Both the position numbers and the translations under genes were made by a program. From positions 1 through 64,000 of the forward strand of contig CASGDA010000011.1 of NCBI GenBank assembly GCA_949300145.1: a stretch of DNA of 64,000 nucleotides. The letters run 5' to 3'. The notes below the pieces were generated by a model. It was not told the origin of the DNA. It did no database searches and was given only the letters and a program-made list of their open reading frames with translations. This stretch comes from an uncultured Treponema sp. Lineage in GTDB: Bacteria > Spirochaetota > Spirochaetia > Treponematales > Treponemataceae. Shown here one piece after another: positions 17,866 through 28,364 of the stretch; positions within the stretch are counted from its first letter, which is position 1, and every line of letters begins with the position of its first letter.

Positions 17866-18909
17866 TCACACCTTTTCTTTCTTCTGAAGAAGAACGGCGG
17901 CGATTACAATCACACCTTTGAAAGCTTCCCGGAGGAAGGGCGGAACCCCTATAAGGTTAAGAAGGTTGTTCATGACGGCGATTATCAACACTCCTATAAC
18001 CGTACCTGCAATGGAACCACGTCCGCCTGCCATGCTGGTGCCGCCGACGATTACAGCCGCGATGGCGTCCATCTCATAGCCTGAACCGGCGTTCGCATAG
18101 TCCATGGCGCCTATCCGGGAAACCTGGAGTATGGCGGCGACACCCACCAGCAGCCCCATGATTGTATAAACTATCCGCTTGACGCGCCGGACGTTTATAC
18201 CGGAAAGCCTCGCGGCTTTTTCATTGGAACCTACGGCAAACACGTAGCGACCGAAAGCTGTATGCCGGGAAATGTAATACATGATGAAAGCTATAACGAG
18301 CCAGTAAATGATGGGCATGAACATCTGCCCTCCTACAGTCACATTCGCCAGCTTGGTGAATCCACGTGGAACGGAAGGATTTATTGTCTGCATACACTGC
18401 TGCGTGACGGAACGGCAGATTTTCATCATGCCGAGTGTGGCGATGAACGGCGGAAGTTTTCCCACAGTGACGAGCACTCCGGTGAATTCACCCAGAAGGA
18501 TTCCGCACACCAACCCGGCGACTATACCGATAAGATATGCCGGAAAGCCGGAGACCCCCAGGGAGGTAAGCAGTCCGGAATCCGAGCCGTCTATGAAAAT
18601 CATCACCACGGCGCCTATGGCGACAAGTGTCGAACCTACAGCCAAATCGATACCGCCGGTGATAATAACGAAGGTCATCCCGAGAGCTATGATTCCAATC
18701 GTAGCGTTGTTACGCAGGATATTAAGCCAGTTCCTGCACCACAGGGACAACCAGCCGAGGAAAGAGCCCTGGTCAAAACCGAGGGCGATTGTCTGCAGGA
18801 CGACCATCAGAAGCAGAGCACACAAAGTAGAGAAAAGGGGATGCTCCCTCCACATCATCTGAAACCAGGCGGCGAAACGCACTTTTTCCAATTTCTCAAT
18901 CTTGACCAC
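17866..18909 (-). CDS. ABC transporter permease, ribose/xylose type
   Basis: About 347 residues with 8-10 hydrophobic segments. VITGGIDLAVGSTLVAIGAVVM near residue 95 and the late ALIVGGTSMAGGRGSIAGTVIG-like loop are the signature of the RbsC/XylH family; its EAA-type loop contacts the ATPase. A GTG start at 18909 is preferred, nine bases after AGGAG; TTG 18918 directly abuts the site. The start overlaps the end of the ATPase gene. With the preceding ATPase and binding protein it forms a complete sugar importer. Confidence 0.92.
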   Translation of the reverse strand: MVKIEKLEKVRFAAWFQMMWREHPLFSTLCALLLMVVLQTIALGFDQGSFLGWLSLWCRNWLNILRNNATIGIIALGMTFVIITGGIDLAVGSTLVAIGAVVMIFIDGSDSGLLTSLGVSGFPAYLIGIVAGLVCGILLGEFTGVLVTVGKLPPFIATLGMMKICRSVTQQCMQTINPSVPRGFTKLANVTVGGQMFMPIIYWLVIAFIMYYISRHTAFGRYVFAVGSNEKAARLSGINVRRVKRIVYTIMGLLVGVAAILQVSRIGAMDYANAGSGYEMDAIAAVIVGGTSMAGGRGSIAGTVIGVLIIAVMNNLLNLIGVPPFLREAFKGVIVIAAVLLQKKEKV

Positions 18910-20392
18910 TGTTTTCAACTCCTGTAGCTAATCTCATTATGGAATGCTCATCCATGGCATTCCCGGCGAGTTCCCCCATAATCCTGCCGTGGTACATCAC
19001 CATGGCGCGGGAAGAAACCCTTATTATCTCCTGGGCTTCAGAGGAAAGAACCACGACGGCAACCCCGCCTTCCGCAAGCCGGGTTATAATATCGTAAATA
19101 TCCTCTTTCGCGCCGACATCAACCCCCTGGGTCGGATTGTCAAGAATCAACACCCTGGGATTAAGTGAAAGCCATTTCGCGAGGACGACCTTCTGCTGGT
19201 TTCCCCCGGACAAACTGGTTATCAAATCGTTCATATCGGAAAGCTTGATGTGCAGGGTTTCTTTTTGCGCAAGGAATTCCTTTTCGATGCGCTCCTCATC
19301 CAGAAAAAGCCTGTGCTTCTTTCTCGAGGAAAGACCCGCCAGAGAAGCGTTTTCGAGAATGGACAAATCCTTGATTATACCGTTTTCCTTCCTGTTTCTC
19401 GGAACATAACCTATCCCCAGTCCGACAGCCTGGGTTGTGCTTTTTATTTTCACCTCTTTGCCGTCAACCTTTATCTTTCCGGCACAGGCTCCCATGGCGC
19501 CGAAAATCGTCTGGAAAAGCTCGCTCCTTCCGTCTCCGAGAAGGCCGGTGAAACCGACAACCTCCCCTTCATGAATGGAAAAGGAAATATTCCTGAAATG
19601 GCTGTCATCGCCCAAGCCTTCAACCTGAAGAACCGGCTTCCCCTTTTTCGCCTCAGCACGGATGCCGGTGGTGACGGCGTGTCCGACCATGTACGAGGCA
19701 AGCTGTGAAGTGTCCGTATCCTCGTTTTTTCCGGAGGCTACCATGCTGCCGTCACGGAGCACCATATAGGAATCACATATTTCCATAACCTCGTTGAGCT
19801 TGTGGCTGATGAATATTATGCCGACCCCGTGCTCCTTTAACCGGCGCATGAGGGCAAAAACCCTCTCGATTTCCGGCTCCGTGAGGCTCGTTGTAGGCTC
19901 GTCCATTATCACGAGCTTCGCGTCCATGAGCATCGCCCTGGAAATTTCAACAATCTGTTTATAGGAAGCGTCAAGACTGCGGACCATGGCGCGGGGATTA
20001 AGGTCAAGCTCCATGCGGGCAAAAACCTCCTCCGTCCGCCTTATCATTTCAGCGTGATCAAGGAAACCGTTTTTTTTCTTGATTTCCCTTCCTATAAAAA
20101 GATTTTCATATACGGCGAGATCGTTTACAAGATTCAGTTCCTGGTGGATGAAAGCGATGCCTTTGTCCAGGGAATCCCTCGGAGAGGAAAAAACAACTTC
20201 CTGCCCGTCAAGCAGGATTTTACCTTCATCCGCTTCCAGGACACCGCCGAGAATATTCATCAGGGTACTTTTTCCGGCTCCGTTTTCACCCAACAGGGCC
20301 TTGATAGAACCTTCTTCCAGCGAAAAGTCAACTTTATCAAGAACCAGATTGGAGCCGAAGGATTTTGATATTCCGCGCATCTGCAGATTCAT
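18896..20392 (-). CDS. Sugar ABC transporter ATP-binding protein (RbsA/MglA type, two ABC domains)
   Basis: A 498-residue protein with two fused ABC domains. The first has Walker A GENGAGKST, and Walker B LVIMDEPTTSL; its usual LSGG region is degenerate (LDASYKQ). The second has a degenerate Walker A (GLLGDGRSE), an intact LSGGNQQKVVLAKWL signature and ILDNPTQGVDVGAK, exactly the asymmetry of the RbsA/MglA group. It is cytoplasmic and drives import through the downstream permease. The pattern fits pentose, galactose or autoinducer-type importers; the ligand is not readable from sequence. Confidence 0.94.
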   Translation of the reverse strand: MNLQMRGISKSFGSNLVLDKVDFSLEEGSIKALLGENGAGKSTLMNILGGVLEADEGKILLDGQEVVFSSPRDSLDKGIAFIHQELNLVNDLAVYENLFIGREIKKKNGFLDHAEMIRRTEEVFARMELDLNPRAMVRSLDASYKQIVEISRAMLMDAKLVIMDEPTTSLTEPEIERVFALMRRLKEHGVGIIFISHKLNEVMEICDSYMVLRDGSMVASGKNEDTDTSQLASYMVGHAVTTGIRAEAKKGKPVLQVEGLGDDSHFRNISFSIHEGEVVGFTGLLGDGRSELFQTIFGAMGACAGKIKVDGKEVKIKSTTQAVGLGIGYVPRNRKENGIIKDLSILENASLAGLSSRKKHRLFLDEERIEKEFLAQKETLHIKLSDMNDLITSLSGGNQQKVVLAKWLSLNPRVLILDNPTQGVDVGAKEDIYDIITRLAEGGVAVVVLSSEAQEIIRVSSRAMVMYHGRIMGELAGNAMDEHSIMRLATGVENSGQD

Positions 20393-20461
20393 GAATTGCC
20401 TCCCTGACTTTTCCTCTTCGGTTTAGTTTTGCAGTCACATTTTTATTTCATATTGAAACCA

Positions 20462-20485
20462 GGCCGGCCCGCGAAGGGACCGGCC
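20462..20485. promoter_or_regulatory. GC-rich intercistronic hairpin after the binding-protein gene
   Basis: GGCCGG (20462-20467) and CCGGCC (20480-20485) pair around a short GC-rich loop, in the 132 bases between the binding-protein stop and the ATPase start. A weaker inverted GGCCG partner lies nearby. No T-run follows on the minus strand. Such hairpins usually stabilise the binding-protein message or attenuate read-through, so the binding protein is made in excess. Confidence 0.5.
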
Positions 20486-20524
20486 GCAGCCGCAGAACGC
20501 GGCCGGTGGTTTTATCCGCACGAA

Positions 20525-21472
20525 TCAGTACGGGGAAGAAGGATCGAGATAATCCTTGAAGTTGGTTTTGTCAACGATTGATGTGGGGATGATTTTCACG
20601 GGCTCAACAGTTTCGCCGTCAAGAATGGAAACAGCCATATCAACCGCATCTTCAACCATGGTGGGGCTGTAAAGCGCGCTCTGAATCCACAGGTCATCAT
20701 AGTCATCCATCATATTAAAGTATTCCTGGCATCCGCCGCCACCGGTGATAACTTTAACGTCGGTTCTTCCGGCTTCTTCAATAGCCTGGATGGCGCCGAT
20801 GCTTGTCTCGTCGTCCATGCTGTAAACGGCATCGATTTTCGCGTTGGCGGTAAGAATGTCAGCCATATCAGACAAACCGGCTTCACGTGTAAACTGGGTG
20901 GCATAAGTAAGGATGTTGAAATTAGGCGCGATTTCGGCGACCGTATCAAGGAATCCGGCCTTTCTCAGCTCGGCGACAGAACCGGAGGTAGGCACATCAA
21001 GGATAACCACGGTTCCTTCTGTACCGATTTTGTCCACGATATATTTGGCGCCCTGGACACCCATATCATAGTTATCTCCGGCAACCCGGTAAACACCTTC
21101 CGCCGCGATTTCAATATCGAAATTGACGACAACAACACCCTGATCGATGGCGTTCTGGATAGGAACTTCCATACCGGTCCACTGCGGGAACGCGACAATG
21201 GCTTCAGCCCCCCAGAGAAGAAGGTCATCAAGCTGGGTTGTCATTTCGTCCGCGGAATTGGATGTATAAAGCTTATACTCGATTACGTCAGCCCTGTCTA
21301 TACAGCGCTGTTCCGCGTAATAAGCCACACCGGCGACCCAACCGTGGGTTACAGCCGGAGCAAGGATACCCACCTTGTGCTTTTCCGCACCGGCGGAATC
21401 TTTAGAACCGCCTGCAAAAACCGCAGACACTCCCATCAAAAGAACAAGAACGATTGTCAAAGCTTTCTTCAT
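20525..21472 (-). CDS. Sugar ABC transporter periplasmic substrate-binding protein
   Basis: A 315-residue exported protein. The signal peptide MKKALTIVLVLLMGVSAVFA has no lipobox cysteine, so it is soluble in the periplasm rather than a lipoprotein. The mature part has the type-1 periplasmic-binding fold of ribose/galactose binders: a start KVGILAPAVTHGWVAGV, an EAIVAFPQW strand, VVVVNFDIE, and DAVYSMDDETSIGAIQAIEEAG near residue 220. AAGGAGGA precedes the start, and a TTGACA promoter lies upstream. It is the first gene of the sugar operon and should set the transported sugar's specificity. Confidence 0.92.
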   Translation of the reverse strand: MKKALTIVLVLLMGVSAVFAGGSKDSAGAEKHKVGILAPAVTHGWVAGVAYYAEQRCIDRADVIEYKLYTSNSADEMTTQLDDLLLWGAEAIVAFPQWTGMEVPIQNAIDQGVVVVNFDIEIAAEGVYRVAGDNYDMGVQGAKYIVDKIGTEGTVVILDVPTSGSVAELRKAGFLDTVAEIAPNFNILTYATQFTREAGLSDMADILTANAKIDAVYSMDDETSIGAIQAIEEAGRTDVKVITGGGGCQEYFNMMDDYDDLWIQSALYSPTMVEDAVDMAVSILDGETVEPVKIIPTSIVDKTNFKDYLDPSSPY

Positions 21473-21504
21473 AAGAAACGTCCTCCTTAATTTTTATCGA
21501 TTAC

Positions 21505-21533
21505 AGTATCAACCCGATTTTTCAATTTGTCAA
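21505..21533 (-). promoter_or_regulatory. Promoter of the sugar importer operon
   Basis: On the minus strand TTGACA (21528-21533) is followed by a 17-base spacer and GATACT (21505-21510), then AAGGAGGA and the start at 21472. This is a strong sigma-70 type promoter for the binding-protein operon. The AT-rich stretch upstream may hold a LacI operator, but I could not single one out. Confidence 0.68.
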
Positions 21534-21683
21534 ACATTTTTCTGAATATTTTCATTGTTATTGGAATAATAAATACGGCGAAACGGAATATTTTGTTATA
21601 TCAGAAATAATAAACCCGCAAACTGCCTTTTCGGTATTTTTCATAAAAACCTGAAAAATTATCAAGAAAATATGAAATATTGA

Positions 21684-23315
<1,632 letters not shown>

Positions 23316-23319
23316 AAAA

Positions 23320-23994
23320 ATGCGTGATACGGAATTCGAGGAATTGTTCCGGCGGATTTTCCCCTTTTGGAACGATTTAACTGAAAGCGACAGGAACGCG
23401 CTGTGCGCCGGCACCCGCCCCGAAGTGTACCGGAGGAACCGGATGCTGCACACCGGTTCAGACTGTACCGGCGTCATCATCGTAAAAACAGGCTGTCTCA
23501 GGGTTTACCTGCTTCCGGAGGACGGCAGGGAAATCACCCTGTACCGGCTGTTTCCCGGAGACCTGTGCATGTTGTCCGCCTCCTGTGTACTTCAGGCGAT
23601 TACCTTTGACGTTGCGGTTTCGGCGGAACAGGAAAGCGCCTGTTACGTCATCAACGGAGGCGTGTTCGCGGAAATCTCGGACAGGAATCTTTCAATGAAG
23701 AATTACGCCCTGGAAACAGCCGTCGCCCGTTTTTCCGACGTGATGTGGGTAATGCAGCAGATTCTGTTCATGAGCTTTGACAAGCGGCTGGCTATTTTCT
23801 TATGGGATGAAATGATAAAAAACAATTCCCCGGTCATACAGATGACCAGGGAACAGATAGCCAAATACACCGGCTCCGCGAGGGAGGTTGTATCCCGGAT
23901 GCTGAAATATTTCGCATCCGAAGGCATCATAGAAAACGCCCGGAGCGGAATCACGGTGCTGAACAAAGAACGACTGCGCAGTTTAACCCTGTAA
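23320..23994 (+). CDS. Crp/Fnr-family transcriptional regulator
   Basis: A 224-residue protein with an N-terminal cyclic-nucleotide-binding-like beta barrel (TGVIIVKTGCLRVYLLPEDGREITLY) and a C-terminal winged helix (TREQIAKYTGSAREVVSRMLKYFASEGII). Cysteines at the front are not in the FNR 4Fe-4S arrangement, so it is not a classical oxygen sensor. It starts four bases after the GH51 stop, so it is probably cotranscribed, and it overlaps the convergent thioredoxin gene by 12 bases. Either the sugar locus or the redox cluster next door may be its target. Confidence 0.86.
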   Translation: MRDTEFEELFRRIFPFWNDLTESDRNALCAGTRPEVYRRNRMLHTGSDCTGVIIVKTGCLRVYLLPEDGREITLYRLFPGDLCMLSASCVLQAITFDVAVSAEQESACYVINGGVFAEISDRNLSMKNYALETAVARFSDVMWVMQQILFMSFDKRLAIFLWDEMIKNNSPVIQMTREQIAKYTGSAREVVSRMLKYFASEGIIENARSGITVLNKERLRSLTL

Positions 23995-24294
23995 CAGGGC
24001 TTCAATCTGGGGTTTCGGCAGCGCGCCGACCGATTTGTTGACAACCTTTCCGGATTTCAACACGAGAAGGGTGGGAATGCTCACAATGCCGAACTGCTGC
24101 GCAAGATCGGGCTGTTCATCCACATTCACCTTTCCCACCTTTATTTCCGGATGCTCCTCCGCGATTTCATCCACAACCGGAGAAACCATACGGCAGGGGC
24201 CGCACCACGCCGCCCAGAAATCCAGAAGCACCGGCTTGTCAGAATGAACCACTTCCTGGTCATAGTTTTCTTTTGTAATTGTTATCACAGACAT
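23983..24294 (-). CDS. trxA: Thioredoxin
   Basis: A 103-residue protein with the thioredoxin fold: DFWAAWCGPCRMVSPV carries the WCGPC redox site near residue 32, KVNVDEQPDLAQQFGIVSIPTLLV includes the cis-proline, and a GALPK loop follows. It is cytoplasmic and reduces protein disulfides. ATG 24294 is chosen over a longer frame because the ordinary N-terminus MSVITITKENY starts there. An FTR-like gene lies just upstream and is the probable electron donor. Confidence 0.95.
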   Translation of the reverse strand: MSVITITKENYDQEVVHSDKPVLLDFWAAWCGPCRMVSPVVDEIAEEHPEIKVGKVNVDEQPDLAQQFGIVSIPTLLVLKSGKVVNKSVGALPKPQIEALLQG

Positions 24295-24313
24295 AATATT
24301 CTCCTTCAGTTTT

Positions 24314-24514
24314 TCAGTCTTTCGATTTATAGTACAGCATACAATGACAGTACCCTTCAAAATCCGGGTCGTTTATCTGATCCCGGAATTCCTTACACAT
24401 GCATTTGTTATCCTCTGTTTTTTCCAGCCGGCACGGACAATATCCGCCTTTCAGCTTGAGTCCTTCACGTATCCGCTCGACCGTCTCTTTATCTTCATTT
24501 AACCGAACCGCCAT
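24314..24514 (-). CDS. Ferredoxin-thioredoxin-reductase catalytic-subunit-like protein
   Basis: A 66-residue protein with the FTR catalytic cysteine pattern: CPC near residue 26, CMC near residue 39, and CHC near residue 57. In FTR these hold a 4Fe-4S cluster beside a redox disulfide that reduces thioredoxin using ferredoxin. The protein is shorter than plant FTR-beta but like the free-standing bacterial forms. It lies 20 bases upstream of trxA on the same strand, and a ferredoxin gene is close by. There is no variable FTR subunit in the window. Confidence 0.85.
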   Translation of the reverse strand: MAVRLNEDKETVERIREGLKLKGGYCPCRLEKTEDNKCMCKEFRDQINDPDFEGYCHCMLYYKSKD

Positions 24515-24541
24515 ACCGGCCTCCTGTATACATTAAATATA

Positions 24542-25150
24542 CTACATTTTTCCAGGTTTGGGTGTGACCTCATCACGTTTTTTCACGGAACAGATAAGCT
24601 GTGTCATCGTCCCCATGGGGCAATACACGCACCAGGATCTGGGCTTGAAAAGAACCATGGAGAGCAGCCCCAGAAGCGTTGACGTAAGCATAATGCTGTA
24701 AAATCCGTAGGCGAACTGAACCGTCCACGGCGCGGGGGAGGAAGATTCCGGGCGCGCGAAATCCCACGGAAGCCGGAATGCCCACAACAAAGTGACGGCC
24801 TCCTCAACGGAACGGCTTCCGGCCGCGACCAGCCATGTGTTCCACAGCATGACAACGAACATTGTCATAAAAAACACAAGGAAGCCGTAGCGGAACCGCT
24901 TTGACTTCATCCACCGCGGGATATCCCGTCTCCTGGACAGGCCTAAGGTTCCGCCCAACAGCGAGAACAGTTTCCCCCTGCCGCAATACCGGTTGCAGTA
25001 GCCCTTGGTTCCGGCGGCGGCGGCTGTAACCAGCGGGATGAAAAAACACAGAAGACCCAGCCACGCAAACATGATATTAAAGAATCCGAGAACAAGATAA
25101 AGCGCACTTGCAACCCACAGGTAATCATACCATCTTCCATTTCCGCTCAC
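24542..25150 (-). CDS. Membrane protein with Fe-S-type cysteine motifs (NapH/NosR-like)
   Basis: About 202 residues with four hydrophobic segments. Two cysteine clusters face the same side: GYCNRYCGRGK near residue 50 and WCVYCPMGT near residue 180. Together these resemble the membrane 4Fe-4S proteins of the NapH/NosR/RdxA group, which pass electrons across the inner membrane. A GTG start at 25150 has GGAGG seven bases upstream and overlaps the ferredoxin stop (GTGA). It probably works with that ferredoxin; direction and partner of electron flow are unknown. Confidence 0.78.
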   Translation of the reverse strand: MSGNGRWYDYLWVASALYLVLGFFNIMFAWLGLLCFFIPLVTAAAAGTKGYCNRYCGRGKLFSLLGGTLGLSRRRDIPRWMKSKRFRYGFLVFFMTMFVVMLWNTWLVAAGSRSVEEAVTLLWAFRLPWDFARPESSSPAPWTVQFAYGFYSIMLTSTLLGLLSMVLFKPRSWCVYCPMGTMTQLICSVKKRDEVTPKPGKM

Positions 25151-25347
25151 GGGAACACCTCCATGATGCTGATGACGGAAGCGGGACACTCCTTTGCGCA
25201 CAATCCGCAGCCTACGCATTTCCCTTCATCAACCACAGCATGAACACCTGAAGGGACAGAAACAGCCTGCCGGGGGCACACAGCGATGCAACATCCGCAG
25301 CCGACACAGGCGGCAATATCGACCGACGCTTTTTTTAAACGGGACAC
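25147..25347 (-). CDS. 2[4Fe-4S] ferredoxin
   Basis: A 66-residue protein with two CxxCxxCxxxCP motifs: CVGCGCCIAVCP and CVGCGLCAKECP. These bind two 4Fe-4S clusters. The start is GTG 25345-25347, with GGAGG five bases upstream; a longer frame to 25458 lacks this. It overlaps the membrane Fe-S gene by four bases and is the first gene of the redox operon. It is the probable donor for the FTR-like protein. Confidence 0.9.
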   Translation of the reverse strand: MSRLKKASVDIAACVGCGCCIAVCPRQAVSVPSGVHAVVDEGKCVGCGLCAKECPASVISIMEVFP

Positions 25348-25593
25348 AGACACCTCCGCACAACAGAACCGCATAATAATGCAGTGAATTACGGAAGCGA
25401 TTATACCGCGGAAAACCCGCCGGGACTGTGACCGAATCACATTAAAGTAACTTAACATCTTTTGATATTACCGGAATTGTGTTATTCTGAAATCCAGTCC
25501 GGCGTGCCGGATTTTAGTTCAAAAAACCGTAATCATAAAGCGTAATCAGGAAAACAACCGGAATTCACGGCCGCCGCAAAAGGAGACAACCGT
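25348..25593. other. Divergent intergenic region with a short GC hairpin
   Basis: This region separates the ferredoxin operon from the acetyltransferase. TCCGGC (25498-25503) and GCCGGA (25506-25511) form a compact inverted repeat followed by TTTT. A loose TTGATA and TATTCT pair lies just upstream of it. No gene was found. Confidence 0.4.
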
Positions 25594-26097
25594 ATGGAGC
25601 TTCAAACCGTAAAAGAAGAAAACTTTGAATTGGCGATGAATATGATTAACGACGCGAAACGGCATCTAAAAGAACAGGGAATCGACCAGTGGCAAAACGG
25701 CTACCCTGATGAAGCCTGCATCCGCAGGGATATCGCTGGCCGGAAAGGATATTTTTTATCGGACGGGATGCAGGCCCTCGGCTATTTATGTATAGATTTC
25801 GACGGCGAGCCTGCCTATGACGAATTGAACGGCGAATGGATAAGCGGCGGCAAATACGCCGCGGTGCACCGGCTGGCTGTGTCTGACCGGTTCCGGGGGA
25901 AAGGAATAAGCGGCGATGTTTTCCGACTGGTGGAACAGTATGCCCTTGAAAAAGGCGCCGCCTCGGTTCGCATGGATACAGACGCGGGCAATCAAAAAAT
26001 GCAGCATATCCTCAGGAAAAACGGCTTTACCTGTTGCGGGACAATTTGGTTTGACAACAGCGAGAAAATTGCTTTTGAAAAAATCCTCAAAAAATAG
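25594..26097 (+). CDS. GNAT-family N-acetyltransferase
   Basis: A 167-residue cytoplasmic acyl transferase. The acetyl-CoA-binding motif A is visible as VHRLAVSDRFRGKGISGDVF near residue 90, with the expected R-x2-G-x-G/A loop, and MDTDAGNQKMQHILRKNGF near residue 130 is motif B. It uses acetyl-CoA to modify an amine that cannot be named from sequence. AGGAG is upstream. No operon partner on this strand. Confidence 0.85.
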   Translation: MELQTVKEENFELAMNMINDAKRHLKEQGIDQWQNGYPDEACIRRDIAGRKGYFLSDGMQALGYLCIDFDGEPAYDELNGEWISGGKYAAVHRLAVSDRFRGKGISGDVFRLVEQYALEKGAASVRMDTDAGNQKMQHILRKNGFTCCGTIWFDNSEKIAFEKILKK

Positions 26098-26213
26098 TTA
26101 TCCGTTTCGCTTTATTATATCGGCTATAGTTGGCGGATTTTGTGCGGGCGATTTCCCAAACCTGCTTTTTCGTGCAAAACTGCTGTGATGGCTCAACTCA
26201 CGGCCGCCGCTTT

Positions 26214-27183
26214 CTACCGCTTACCCTCATATTCCTGTATCAGCCTGATATTATATTTGTCTGTTTCTGTAAGAAGGTCGTCTGTGTACTCAGGATTTTT
26301 TTTATACCAGCTGTAGCAGTCCCACAATGACTGTAAGTCCACAGACGGCGTTCCTCATAATACGCAGCTGCGCCTTGTCCAAACCTTCCAGGTCTTTATC
26401 CGTCAGCCTCCCTTCCAGTTTTGAAAACTGCAACCCGTTGTAGGCAAAGTAATCCTCAGGGCACCAGGCGTTTTCCAGCTCTTCCTGGGTCACCGTCTCA
26501 TCCAACACATACCGCTGTTCTTCCGGCGACCAGTAGAAAAACGAATAGGATATACCCTTGGTTATACTCCGCATGCTATAACCAAGGGAATGCCAACCTT
26601 GATACTCTTCTAGTTCTCCCAGGGTCAGCACCCGGATGCCTCGCCTGCCATTTACTATGCAGAACCGGATGTCATCGAATGTTATATAATAGTCTTCGCT
26701 CATCAATTCAGGGTAAAGGGATTTATTATGAATTGCTGACGGATAGCCTACCAATAAATATGTTTCTTCTTCCAAATCATTTATACTGGATATTATAACT
26801 CTCAATGATAACTCTGTATCTTGAATACGAGCAATATCCGGAATCCCGTCAAAGGTGAAGTCCCCGTAATATACATCCACACCACTGGTTTTGCCCAGAT
26901 ACCGGTATTCCTTGCTGCCCACAGATCCTACGCCCACTACACGTGAAAGCTTCTCATCGGTAACAAGTTGAAGGTCGTACAACGAAACACTTCCTTCTGC
27001 CCCTTCCCTTTGTATATAACCCACTACTATGCTGCAATCTTCAGTAATGGGATATATTTTGTAATCATTCCAGCTCACATCAGTATAATACCCCTTTATC
27101 TTTTCACGAACATAGCTTTCCTCCAGAGAGAAAAGCCCGGTACAAAGCACAATCGAAAGCAGTATCAATATCGTTTTTTTCAT
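26214..27183 (-). pseudogene. Exported protein with damaged C-terminal YARHG domain
   Basis: The intact frame runs from ATG 27183 to a stop at 26302 (293 residues), with a signal peptide MKKTILILLSIVLCTGLFS. Near the end, LDKAQLRIMRNAVC starts a YARHG domain, but the frame then leaves it. In another frame immediately downstream, DLQSLWDCYSWYKKNPEY and TETDKYNIRLIQEYEGKR complete the domain down to a TAG at 26214. The middle (the YARHGYxF core) is missing at about 26340, so a short deletion with a frameshift removed it. The domain is extracellular or periplasmic in other bacteria; its function is unknown. Confidence 0.68.
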
Positions 27184-27201
27184 TTTATTACTCCCCAACC
27201 T

Positions 27202-28332
27202 CTACTTTAAGTAGCCGCCGAAGCACCAGCCGACAGTCCCTTTAATGATTGTTTTACCGTCACGGTCTTTTGCCCCTGACTGGACTTCCACCTTTACCCA
27301 GTTTGAGGAAATGCCGTCTATTGTTTCGGCTTTACCGACTTCAAGGATTTTTACACGGGTGCCTGCCTGCAGCACAGTGACAACATCTGATGTTGTGGCT
27401 TCTCCCGAACGGAGTTTGAGGTTTTCAGTGACGTGCATTGTTTTGTTTGGAGAGACGTTGGTGGAAGAAGTTGCTTTTGAAGATTCATTTTGAACAGATA
27501 ATTTTTTTGGCATTACAACTTTTGATAAATCATCTGATTCACCTTTTATCCATTTTTCTATCTGATTGCAGGCTTCTGGTGTTGTACGGATTAATGTTTG
27601 AAACAAATTTTCTTCTGAAACTTCATCTATATACATTTTCATGTAATCGCCGTCAAGTGTAAGAAAAATTTTAAAAGGTGTTTCTTTTTCAAAAAGAGAA
27701 ATATATTCTGGTTGGACATAAATAGTTTTCTCTTTATAATCAGAGAAATGAGAGTATATCCTTTGCACATTATAGATTATTTTATTATCCGAAACTTCTT
27801 CGAGATAGGCAAAGAAATCTACATCATTATAAACATGTCTTCCAAAAACTACAAAATAGAAATCTCCAAAATAATACCTTAAAATTGAAAATTCATCTTT
27901 CCATGTAACATCCTCATCATATCTTGATTGAATTATCTTTGTTGCCCAATATTTTTCATATTTCAATACGTCATCAAGTGGAGTATTACTTTTTAACAAA
28001 TCATAATAATACGAAGGTATCCAGTAATCTTTGCTGACATTTTCACTTATTTTAAAATCATAATCCTCTAAGTAAACATCATTAATTTGACTATCATATC
28101 TATTGTCTTCTGAATCATTAAAATATATTTTTAGTTTTAAAGGTTCATCTATGGAAACACCAAACCCATTTTTGTTGACATTATAAATAAACTTATTACC
28201 TTTCTTATAGTTATATTCTACTCCATAGTCATCTGTAAGTATTAAATCTTTCTTTAGAGTTATTACAAATTCCTGTGCAAATACAATAAATGTTATAAAT
28301 AAAAAAGTTATTGTTAATATTATTTTTTTCAT
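27202..28332 (-). CDS. Exported protein with C-terminal SH3-like domain
   Basis: A 376-residue protein with a signal peptide (MKKIILTITFLFITFIVFA). The AT-rich first 270 residues are of unknown fold. The C-terminal 70 residues form a bacterial SH3 domain: VTENLKLRSGEATTSDVVTVLQAG and KGTVGWCFGGYL. These domains usually bind wall peptides. It lies between two related periplasmic genes on the same strand, apparently a tandem family. The first two thirds are more AT-rich than the SH3 part, suggesting a domain shuffle. Confidence 0.75.
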   Translation of the reverse strand: MKKIILTITFLFITFIVFAQEFVITLKKDLILTDDYGVEYNYKKGNKFIYNVNKNGFGVSIDEPLKLKIYFNDSEDNRYDSQINDVYLEDYDFKISENVSKDYWIPSYYYDLLKSNTPLDDVLKYEKYWATKIIQSRYDEDVTWKDEFSILRYYFGDFYFVVFGRHVYNDVDFFAYLEEVSDNKIIYNVQRIYSHFSDYKEKTIYVQPEYISLFEKETPFKIFLTLDGDYMKMYIDEVSEENLFQTLIRTTPEACNQIEKWIKGESDDLSKVVMPKKLSVQNESSKATSSTNVSPNKTMHVTENLKLRSGEATTSDVVTVLQAGTRVKILEVGKAETIDGISSNWVKVEVQSGAKDRDGKTIIKGTVGWCFGGYLK

Positions 28333-28364
28333 TTTTTTGTATCCTTCTCGTATGGTTCTTATTT

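Noticed and set aside
23320-23994. Oxygen-sensing FNR
   Set aside because: The cysteine spacing at the N-terminus does not match the 4Fe-4S ligand set; only the general Crp/Fnr family is supported.
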